Shown: positions 1 to 4,955 of the stretch, one piece after another
How positions within the stretch are numbered: the stretch's first letter is position 1
Layout: each line of letters begins with the position of its first letter
Source of the DNA: Rhizobium sp.
Lineage (GTDB): Bacteria; Pseudomonadota; Alphaproteobacteria; Rhizobiales; Rhizobiaceae
Length of the DNA: 16,838 nt
Direction of reading: 5' to 3'
Assembly (NCBI GenBank): GCA_003501385.1
Contig: DNPN01000233.1
Coordinates: 1 to 16,838, forward strand
Position numbers and translations under genes: made by a program
The notes under the pieces: model-generated
What the model was told of the DNA's origin: nothing
The model's input: the letters and a program-made list of their open reading frames with translations, nothing else
Database searches by the model: none

Positions 1-496
1 GTCGATACCTTTTGTATGTCGCGCTACCGTCAATATTTTGAATGATATAGCAGGCGTTATGACTGAGCCTGCGATCTGCTCTGTTAACAAAAATTATCGA
101 GCCGGGTGGCGAAATTCGATCCATTGAATCGCCTTGGACCTCCAGTGCTACCCAGTCGCCATCTGGAAGTCCGGCAGCTTCTATTGTTGGAAAGTCATAG
201 AAGCTGAAAACCGGATCTGCTGTGTCGAAAGAGCCTGCGCTCACCCAAGAGATTTTAGGTACGCGAATGTAGTTTGCGGCCTCTACCCCTTCGAGTAGCC
301 ATGACGCGGTAGTCTGAAGGACGGGTGCAAGTTTTGTGAGGGTGGTTATCGATATTCCATCTCGGCCTTCTTTGCAGGCTCGCTGAATGTTACGGATAGC
401 ATCTTTGCTTACGCCAGCCCTCAATGAGGCGGCACTCGCAGAGAGTCCAACGACTTCAAGCCGTTGCTCTATCCTTTTAAGAATATCGCTCAACAT
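1..496 (-). CDS. CI/LexA-like prophage repressor with S24 peptidase domain (partial)
   Basis: Reading leftward from the ATG at 496-494 gives 165 codons before the window edge cuts the C-terminus. Residues about 10-65 form a helix-turn-helix-like segment. A peptidase S24 domain follows: an Ala-Gly pair at 87-88 (SAGSF) in the place where LexA/CI proteins self-cleave, then the catalytic serine in GDSM (Ser124), then a lysine in YKRY (Lys162) at the spacing expected for the Ser-Lys dyad. In this family, RecA-stimulated self-cleavage relieves repression after DNA damage. The gene diverges from a Cro-like gene across three palindromic operators, the nearest lying two bases upstream of its start codon, which suggests autoregulation. 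All visible key residues are intact, so the switch may still work. Family call secure; target sites inferred from context. Confidence 0.9.
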   Translation of the reverse strand, partial: MLSDILKRIEQRLEVVGLSASAASLRAGVSKDAIRNIQRACKEGRDGISITTLTKLAPVLQTTASWLLEGVEAANYIRVPKISWVSAGSFDTADPVFSFYDFPTIEAAGLPDGDWVALEVQGDSMDRISPPGSIIFVNRADRRLSHNACYIIQNIDGSATYKRYR

Positions 497-498
497 AA

Positions 499-514
499 GC
501 GGTAATCTAACCGC
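499..514. promoter_or_regulatory. Operator 1 (16-bp palindrome)
   Basis: GCGGTAATCTAACCGC has near-perfect dyad symmetry (half-site GCGGTtA). It ends two bases before the repressor start codon and has two close relatives at 533 and 557. Binding by the repressor or the Cro-like protein is inferred from position. Confidence 0.75.
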
Positions 515-532
515 ATATGAATTTCGTGGGTA

Positions 533-548
533 GCGGTAATATAACCGT
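533..548. promoter_or_regulatory. Operator 2 (16-bp palindrome)
   Basis: GCGGTAATATAACCGT differs from operator 1 at two positions. Its last base is the first base of the rightward -35 box. It also covers TATATT on the minus strand (538-543), a possible -10 for the repressor gene. Confidence 0.75.
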
Positions 549-576
549 TGACATTTGCGGTAAAATAACCGCTTAT
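548..576 (+). promoter_or_regulatory. Rightward early promoter (PR-like)
   Basis: A consensus -35 TTGACA (548-553) is followed after 17 bases by a weak -10, GCTTAT (571-576). The expected start of transcription is at about 583-584, the A of the Cro-like ATG, so the mRNA would be leaderless. Operator 3 lies in the spacer. Confidence 0.55.
557..572. promoter_or_regulatory. Operator 3 (16-bp palindrome)
   Basis: GCGGTAAAATAACCGC differs from operator 1 only in the central bases. It fills the spacer between the rightward -35 and -10 boxes, so a bound protein would block RNA polymerase directly. Confidence 0.75.
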
Positions 577-583
577 CGCGCCG

Positions 584-835
584 ATGTTAAACATTGAGCA
601 CCTTTTGAGATTGAGTGACGTGTACTCTGCTGCGGTTGGCGCTGCGGAGAAGACGATCAGTTATCGTGTGTTTAGCGACAGTAAAAAGTTTACCGCGCTT
701 CGCTCTGGCTCGGACATTGGGGTGAATAGGTTCAACCTCGCACTTCGTTGGTTTTCCGATAACTGGCCTGAAAATACTCTGTGGCCGGAGGAGATTTGTC
801 GTCCAGAACCAAGAGCATTGAAGGTGGTGCCATGA
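584..835 (+). CDS. Small Cro-like prophage regulator
   Basis: This 83-residue protein belongs to a type often found as the first rightward gene of alphaproteobacterial prophages; the recognisable text is a helical N-terminal half with TISYRVFSDSKK and a C-terminal WFSDNWPE...WPEEICRP segment. Residues 10-35 can be read as a compact helix-turn-helix. It is divergent from the repressor and directly behind the operator-controlled promoter, the position of cro in lambdoid phages. There is no Shine-Dalgarno sequence before the ATG and the promoter would start transcription at the ATG, which suggests leaderless translation. Its stop overlaps the next start (ATGA at 832-835). The Cro role is inferred from position; DNA binding is not proven by a strong motif. 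Confidence 0.65.
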   Translation: MLNIEHLLRLSDVYSAAVGAAEKTISYRVFSDSKKFTALRSGSDIGVNRFNLALRWFSDNWPENTLWPEEICRPEPRALKVVP

Positions 836-963
836 CGCTGTCGGCTTCTTTGTCTCCTCAATCGCGCACGCCTGCCTGCGAGGTTGGCGCGACCCGCACC
901 GGGGCATTAATTGGCGTCTGGCCCGGTGCGGGCATTTATCATTTCCCATGTGGGCCTCCATAG
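832..963 (+). CDS. Possible 43-residue protein overlapping a hairpin
   Basis: An ATG overlapping the stop of the upstream gene (ATGA) opens a 43-codon frame ending at TAG 961-963. The product has no recognisable domain, with TRTGALIGVWPGAGIYHF near its C-terminus. Codons for that segment form the 11-bp stem at 893-932, so the open frame could be a by-product of a structured RNA. Translational coupling to the Cro-like gene is the main argument that it is real. Low confidence. Confidence 0.3.
   Translation: MTLSASLSPQSRTPACEVGATRTGALIGVWPGAGIYHFPCGPP
893..932 (+). terminator. Strong GC-rich hairpin, possible terminator or attenuator
   Basis: CCCGCACCGGG (893-903) pairs perfectly with CCCGGTGCGGG (922-932) around an 18-base loop. 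The following bases are only moderately T-rich (catttatcattt), so termination may be inefficient or Rho-assisted. It lies between the Cro-like gene and the next regulator, where lambdoid phages place tR1. Confidence 0.45.
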
Positions 964-1054
964 CGGTGTAGCTGGTTACTCCTACGCGCTTGAGACGTGG
1001 GGATCATAGAATCATTTTTGCTTTTTGTTTCCTTGACTTGATCGGGGTGTTTTC

Positions 1055-1537
1055 GTGCGCCGTTTTTCTGAGAATGAATATCTGTCGCTTAAGCGGGTTC
1101 TGGATGTGGCCTACGAGCTGGCCGGTGGTGTGTCGGTGCTTCGGCATGTGACGCGCGTGAGCATTTCCCAGCTGTCGAAATATGCATCGGCGTTGAAATC
1201 CCCGCATGATGATCCGCGCTCGGATGAAAAGACGTTTATCCCCGTGGATGTGGCTATTGATGTTGATCGGGCGGCGAAAGAGCCGTTGATCACGGCCAAA
1301 ATGGCGGAATTGCTGGGGTATCGCTTGGTGGCCGCAGAAGAGCGCGTGGCCAATGCCAGTGCGCTTTCGGTGGAAGACGCCTTTCGCGTTATCGATGAGG
1401 CCACCGATTTTTGGCGTCTGGTCCGTGAAGCTTTTGCCGATGGCCGAATCGATGCGCTGGAGAAGCAAAAGCTGCGCTTCAAAATCGGTGAGCTGATCCG
1501 CGCCGCCCATGTCATTTCCGAAAAATTGGAGGATTGA
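1055..1537 (+). CDS. Putative prophage early regulator (CII-like position)
   Basis: This 160-residue protein starts with GTG; GGGG at 1043-1046 is a usable ribosome-binding site. The N-terminal quarter (residues about 10-45, with ELAGGVSVLRHVTRVSISQLSKYAS) looks like a helix-turn-helix in which a recognition helix follows VTRVSISQLSKY. The rest is predominantly helical, with an acidic stretch (HDDPRSDEK) and an amphipathic C-terminus. Length, position after the Cro-like gene and architecture resemble phage CII/CP76-type regulators or early activators. No motif defines the function, so treat the name as provisional. The stop is immediately followed by a micro-ORF carrying a hairpin. Confidence 0.55.
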   Translation: MRRFSENEYLSLKRVLDVAYELAGGVSVLRHVTRVSISQLSKYASALKSPHDDPRSDEKTFIPVDVAIDVDRAAKEPLITAKMAELLGYRLVAAEERVANASALSVEDAFRVIDEATDFWRLVREAFADGRIDALEKQKLRFKIGELIRAAHVISEKLED

Positions 1538-1541
1538 AGCG

Positions 1542-1607
1542 ATGGCCGGATATGTGCCCGTTAAATTCCCCAAGCCCGGTTCTGCCGGGCTTCCGCTTAT
1601 TATATGA
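1542..1607 (+). CDS. Possible 21-residue micro-ORF enclosing a terminator hairpin
   Basis: An ATG at 1542 follows GGAGG (1528-1532) by nine bases and opens 21 codons ending in TGA. The centre of the peptide, KPGSAGL, is encoded exactly by the hairpin 1572-1592. Good ribosome-binding-site spacing argues for translation; the short length and the hairpin argue for coincidence. If translated, ribosome movement would control whether the hairpin folds. Confidence 0.25.
   Translation: MAGYVPVKFPKPGSAGLPLII
1572..1592 (+). terminator. Hairpin, possible terminator
   Basis: AAGCCCGG and CCGGGCTT form a perfect 8-bp stem with loop TTCTG. No uninterrupted T-tract follows (ccgcttattat), so it may be an attenuator rather than a full terminator. 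Confidence 0.45.
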
Positions 1608-1822
1608 GTGAAGTTACCTTGGGTGTTGACAGCGTCGTGGTGTGAGATTATCGCTCGAAATGTGGAAAGGCGAAATGCGCCTCTCCATTTGAGATGACCG
1701 GGGCGCGCTGATGCTCCCAAAGGGATTGATGTTCACCCCCCGGCCTCGTTCTGATCCAAGCCAATAGGCGATGCGATTCAGAGCCAGTGCGTAAGCTATG
1801 CCCAAATGAATGATTGAATGAC
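1608..1822 (+). other. Non-coding stretch, possible small RNA
   Basis: No convincing protein gene is visible on either strand. TTGACA at 1626-1631 is followed after 16-17 bases by a poor -10 (TTATCG/TATCGC). The expected transcript would begin at about 1660 with an imperfect hairpin (AGGCG 1668-1672 with CGCCT 1678-1682, extended by GGA/TCC and AAAT/ATTT) and end at the intrinsic terminator at 1823-1847. That is the layout of a small RNA of nearly 190 bases, but each element is weak except the terminator. Confidence 0.2.
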
Positions 1823-1847
1823 AAGGCGGCCAGAGGGTCGCCTTTTT
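1823..1847 (+). terminator. Intrinsic terminator before the packaging genes
   Basis: AAGGCGGCC (1823-1831) pairs with GGTCGCCTT (1836-1844), including one G-T pair, around an AGAG loop, and a run of T continues to 1847. This is the classic form. It lies just upstream of the HNH gene, so packaging genes would need antitermination or their own promoter. Confidence 0.7.
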
Positions 1848-1859
1848 GCGTTAAAGGAT

Positions 1860-2183
1860 ATGGGTATTCGTTATGATGAAGGCAGGCCGTGGAAGAGGTG
1901 GTACTCCACCGCCCGCTGGCGCAAGACGCGGCTCAACCAGCTGGCCATTGAGCCGCTATGCCGCATGTGCAGGCTGCAAGGCCGCTTCACAGCCGCCACG
2001 GTTTGCGACCACATTGAACGCCACAACGGTGATGCTGAGAAGTTCTGGAATGGCCCGTTTCAAAGCCTATGCAAGACCCATCACGATGCAACCAAACAGG
2101 CAGAAGAGCATCGCGGCTTCTCGACGGCAGCAGGCACAAATGGCTGGCCCATCGACCCCCGCCACCCGGCGAACCGGGGGTAG
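1860..2183 (+). CDS. HNH endonuclease, phage packaging type
   Basis: The small HNH nuclease domain runs from KRWYSTARWRKTR through CRMC and CDHIERHNG to CKTHHDATKQ, giving the paired cysteines, the catalytic His in CDHI and the terminal CxxHH. In HK97/P27-type phages, HNH proteins encoded next to the terminase genes work with the terminase to cut cos ends. The ATG at 1860 is chosen because the in-frame ATG at 1818 would make the terminator hairpin coding (14 extra residues). However, AAGGA lies only one base before 1860, so the start is uncertain. The protein ends in basic, proline-rich text. Its usual partner, the small terminase, now lies over 2 kb away because of the inserted cassette. Confidence 0.85.
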   Translation: MGIRYDEGRPWKRWYSTARWRKTRLNQLAIEPLCRMCRLQGRFTAATVCDHIERHNGDAEKFWNGPFQSLCKTHHDATKQAEEHRGFSTAAGTNGWPIDPRHPANRG

Positions 2184-2333
2184 GGGGCGGGTCAAAAGTT
2201 CAATCCCCCTCCCACCGCGCACCGGCGTCAGTCATTTTTGTGTAGCGAGGGGAAATTGGAGGGAAAAAGCCACAGCCTTGAAATGTTGCTTGCCGAGTTT
2301 CTAAAATAAAGTTTTGCAAAAATATACTAGATC
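2184..2333 (+). other. HNH/terminase intergenic region with orphan ribosome-binding site; possible cos region
   Basis: The stretch begins with G-rich sequence that can pair with CCCCC downstream (GGGGG near 2184 with CCCCC near 2203), and continues to GGAGGG at 2258-2263. That strong Shine-Dalgarno has no start codon at a useful distance; the next ATG (2283) is about 19 bases away and opens only eight codons. After about 2275 the sequence turns AT-rich. I read this as the original leader of the terminase small-subunit gene, cut from it by the cassette. In phages with this gene order, cos commonly lies between HNH and terS, but no cos sequence can be confirmed here. Confidence 0.45.
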
Positions 2334-2843
2334 TCATTTCCAGCCATGCGGCATGTCTAAAGTTCTTCTTTTGTTTTGGTGGAATGCAAGGCTAATTCTG
2401 TGAAAAGGCATAGTATCTCTGTGCGCACGCCTCAGCTGAACAATTATGTCCGCAGATACAGGCTTCACATTGGTAGCCCGTGTTAGATCTTTAGCTCGAC
2501 CGGGCACCGAGTAGTTGCCGCCAGTCAATAAATCCATCAAGTCTGAAAATAGCTCATCAATCACTTTTTCGTCATCGATAGACAAAAAAGGTCTAAAACC
2601 CGAAAAAATCCCATCAACGATAATTTGGGCTGCATACAGCTCCGCTTCAACTAATTTCTGATCATCTGAAGCCTCAAATGTCTTCGCCCAATAATCGTGG
2701 GCGCGTTGACTAGCTTCAGCGACCGCCTTGCACAATTCATCGCACCGGGATGATCTTTCATCCCGGTGAAACTTCCACATATTAAAAAAGAACGTCAGTG
2801 AAGCGCCCAAAAATGCGCCGAGAAATCCCGAAAGCAGGAACAT
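2334..2843 (-). CDS. Small membrane-anchored protein of the GHKL/STAS cassette
   Basis: This 169-residue protein is not recognised. Residues 1-22 form one hydrophobic segment rich in small residues (GFLGAFLGAS), compatible with a tightly packing N-terminal transmembrane helix. It is followed by a soluble, mostly helical and charged region of about 145 residues. Only three bases separate the upstream stop (TAA 2847-2849) from this ATG and no separate strong ribosome-binding site is seen, so it is probably translated by coupling with the STAS-like gene. As the last gene of the unit and its only membrane protein, it is the natural candidate for the output or effector. That role is inference; it could also be a membrane tether for the other two. 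Confidence 0.7.
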   Translation of the reverse strand: MFLLSGFLGAFLGASLTFFFNMWKFHRDERSSRCDELCKAVAEASQRAHDYWAKTFEASDDQKLVEAELYAAQIIVDGIFSGFRPFLSIDDEKVIDELFSDLMDLLTGGNYSVPGRAKDLTRATNVKPVSADIIVQLRRAHRDTMPFHRISLAFHQNKRRTLDMPHGWK

Positions 2844-2846
2844 GGA

Positions 2847-3191
2847 TTAGTGCATTACCAGAGATGCTGCCTCATCTATATAAGCCTTCGCTCGACGCTC
2901 ATGGTGTTTAAAGCGGTCAGTATTCGCCACGATCTGTAGATGGTTGTCGAGATCATGTTTACTGAAGCCATGTCGAATCAATCCGCCGAATGCCTCTTCC
3001 AGAAACGATGAGCCATAGCCAGCGACATCATCCAAGACAACGACCAGCACCGAGTTCGCATCAATAGCCGAGCGCAACGCTTTTTTTAGGACTTCCTCGC
3101 GAAACTGCTCTCCGCTGAAATCACCGTGTTCCCGGTATCGCGGACCAGGATAACGCGTAAAATCTTGTGAGACCTCTATTCTCATGATCAT
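2847..3191 (-). CDS. STAS-like domain protein (DUF4325 family)
   Basis: This 114-residue protein has the layout of DUF4325: a short first strand, G-D-FSGEQFRE at residues 23-32, a hydrophobic strand VLVVVLDDV (48-56) and the signature GYGSSFLEEAFGG (58-70), which corresponds to the loop and helix carrying the phosphorylatable serine in classic STAS anti-anti-sigma factors. Two serines (61-62) occupy this place. The family is often encoded next to GHKL ATPases, which points to a SpoIIAA/SpoIIAB-like partner pair; phosphorylation is not shown. The start may be 3191 (AGGA six bases away) or 3185 (GGAG six bases away); the difference is two residues. Eight bases separate it from the upstream ATPase stop. 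Confidence 0.8.
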   Translation of the reverse strand: MIMRIEVSQDFTRYPGPRYREHGDFSGEQFREEVLKKALRSAIDANSVLVVVLDDVAGYGSSFLEEAFGGLIRHGFSKHDLDNHLQIVANTDRFKHHERRAKAYIDEAASLVMH

Positions 3192-3199
3192 CTCCGTTC

Positions 3200-4363
3200 C
3201 TACAACTCAAGCTGCCATTCTACCAGCGTTCCTTGTAACGGGAACTCATGTGTGAGTGTTCTTGGCCGCTTTCCTGTTTCCCAGATATATTCACCATTCC
3301 GACTAACGATCCGGAGTCTACCGTACTTGGCCCGCTCTGCGACCTCAACCATCGTATGCAGGCCCTTCCCATGTTGAGGTAGCTTTGTGGCCGTTTTAGC
3401 GATAGTCATGGCCAAACGTATTGCCAATCCGTCATTGCTATAATGCTCGATAGGCCCTGAAAGTTTCAAACGTTCCATAAGCCTTTTCACACGAATTTCA
3501 ACTGAATTCCAATGAGTCCAGTGTGGCAGACTCGCTGGAATAGAAATGCCTTGGTCGTAGACGCAAACGATTACTTGATTGGTCTCGGTATCTACGGCTC
3601 CTGTAAGCCACCAGTTTTTCATTACCGGATAGTCCCACTCGTGACCTTCAGGATAGGCCCATTGATAGGAATTCAATATTGCCTCAAGCATTCCACCATA
3701 CGGCTCTGCGGTAAATAATTTGTCTCTTAATTCGCTTGGTAATAGCAGTGCTAGTGCGTCTTGCAATCTCGCAAGTTCACTTCCGTCTGCCCTCTGGCCT
3801 GAAACAAACGGTTGGATGTTTACACTGCCAGTGTAAGACGGCCCCTTGCTGAGGGGTTGCATCTCCAAAAGCTCGTGGAATCCTAAAGCTCTTAGTACCC
3901 ATGTGACATTTGGATTCCATTTGTGCTCATCAATCGTGGTCAGTCTTTTTCCCGATATAAATTTAGCCCTCTGAAATATGGACGCAAGTATTAGCGCTGC
4001 GGACGGGCCTATTTGTTTTATTGTTTTTAAATCAAAATATTCCGATACCTTTAACTTTCCCGTTTCGGAATTTGCAGGATTTTCCTTCGTTAGTTTTGCT
4101 TTGGTTAATACGTTGTTTCTCAACGTGTTGATGGACGCAATTGTTTCATCCGTATTTTCGTCCAAGCAAAATATTTTTGGCAGCGGTAGTGCTTTAAAAT
4201 AACGCGTCCTGAATCGTTTGCCCGCCCGGTTTACCATGGCAGTTTTGAGTCCTGCCTTGGGTCTTCGTGTCTTTTTCCACTGTTTCCATATTAGTCGCCT
4301 TATCTCTCTGTCGAGAGAGCGGCTTTTAGAATGTTTTTTTTGTTTTTGAGATAATTTTTTCAT
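3200..4363 (-). CDS. GHKL-fold ATPase with basic N-terminus, first gene of the cassette
   Basis: This 387-residue protein has GHKL (histidine kinase-type) ATP-binding boxes in the C-terminal half: N box with Glu227 and Asn231 (LEAILNSYQWAYP), G1 box DQGISIP (270-276), G2 box HGKGLHTM (331-338) and a closing GT (378-379). No dimerisation/phosphoacceptor His domain or receiver is visible, so it resembles stand-alone ATPases of the SpoIIAB/RsbW or MORC/Hsp90 branches rather than a sensor kinase. Residues 1-55 are extremely basic and suggest nucleic-acid binding. Residues 105-215 form a domain I cannot name. AGAGG lies about eight bases before the ATG; TTGACG on the minus strand near 4412 is a possible -35 without a clear -10. 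It likely acts with the adjacent STAS-like protein. Confidence 0.8.
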   Translation of the reverse strand: MKKLSQKQKKHSKSRSLDREIRRLIWKQWKKTRRPKAGLKTAMVNRAGKRFRTRYFKALPLPKIFCLDENTDETIASINTLRNNVLTKAKLTKENPANSETGKLKVSEYFDLKTIKQIGPSAALILASIFQRAKFISGKRLTTIDEHKWNPNVTWVLRALGFHELLEMQPLSKGPSYTGSVNIQPFVSGQRADGSELARLQDALALLLPSELRDKLFTAEPYGGMLEAILNSYQWAYPEGHEWDYPVMKNWWLTGAVDTETNQVIVCVYDQGISIPASLPHWTHWNSVEIRVKRLMERLKLSGPIEHYSNDGLAIRLAMTIAKTATKLPQHGKGLHTMVEVAERAKYGRLRIVSRNGEYIWETGKRPRTLTHEFPLQGTLVEWQLEL

Positions 4364-4487
4364 CTGGTGAACCTCTAGTTGCGATCAACCTCAGCAACGA
4401 GAGCTCGTCAAGTTTCAAATATACCTAATTAGAGATTTACACAGGAAGTGTGGTGACGTTGCCTTTATTCTTGACAAGGAAGCCCGA

Positions 4488-4955
4488 ATGAAAGGCCGCA
4501 AGCCGACATCTGAAAACGTTGTGCCGTTGAAGCCTGAGGACGGGCAGGGCGCGAACTTTGAGGCGCGGGCGCTGGCCAAGGCGCGGGAGTTGCGGCCTGA
4601 TGAGTTGCCGTTTGATGTTCGCGCCATCTGGGATCGGCTGGCACCTGGGCTGTGTGACCCGCGCAAGAACCGGCTGAATGAAGTTAACGCCTATATGTTT
4701 GAGCAGCTGTGCTGGACGATAGCGCGGCATGAGCGGTTGCGGCTGGATGTGCGTGAAGGTGGGGAAACCTATGAGAGCGAAACCCGCAACGGCAAACAGC
4801 TAAAGAGCCGCCCGGAAGTCAGCCAGTTGAATGAGACATGGCGGCAAATTCGGGCGCTGGCCAGTGATTTTGGCATGACGCCTTCCGCCGAGCGCGGTTT
4901 GCAGGCGACCGGCCAGCTAGGATTTGAGTTTCCCACCGATGATGGATTCGATTGA
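4488..4955 (+). CDS. Phage terminase small subunit, P27 family
   Basis: This 155-residue protein begins MKGRKPTSENVVPLKP, typical of the P27/Terminase_4 family. It then has a helical region (ELPFDVRAIWDRLAP, RHERLR) and the conserved end, SQLNETWRQIRALASDFGMTPSAE. It recognises viral DNA and recruits the large subunit for packaging. AAGGA precedes the ATG by a normal distance. Its end overlaps the large-subunit start, implying coupling. The start codon follows directly after the right border of the accessory cassette, so its original promoter/leader connection to the HNH gene is broken; TTGACA near 4472 is too close to the ATG to be a useful promoter. Confidence 0.88.
   Translation: MKGRKPTSENVVPLKPEDGQGANFEARALAKARELRPDELPFDVRAIWDRLAPGLCDPRKNRLNEVNAYMFEQLCWTIARHERLRLDVREGGETYESETRNGKQLKSRPEVSQLNETWRQIRALASDFGMTPSAERGLQATGQLGFEFPTDDGFD

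Larger units (their letters stand above)
2275..4480 (-). other. Inserted three-gene accessory cassette (moron-like)
   Basis: The segment is visibly AT-richer than both flanks, reads against the phage genes, and lies between an orphan Shine-Dalgarno and the terminase small-subunit start. It holds three tightly packed genes: GHKL-type ATPase, STAS-like protein and membrane-anchored protein. No transposase, terminal inverted repeats or target duplication could be seen, so it probably arrived by recombination between phages. Boundaries are approximate. Confidence 0.6.

Noticed and set aside
1004..1720. Long open frame of 238 codons on the minus strand
   Set aside because: It runs antisense to the 1055-1537 gene, which has a better start and phage-like composition. 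The product is His/Arg-rich with no domain, typical of a shadow frame.
1690..1800. Possible tRNA or tRNA-like attachment remnant
   Set aside because: GTTCACCCC resembles part of a T-arm, but no acceptor stem, anticodon arm or D-arm can be formed around it.
2275..4480. Cassette as an insertion sequence or transposon
   Set aside because: No transposase, terminal inverted repeats or target duplication were found at either border.
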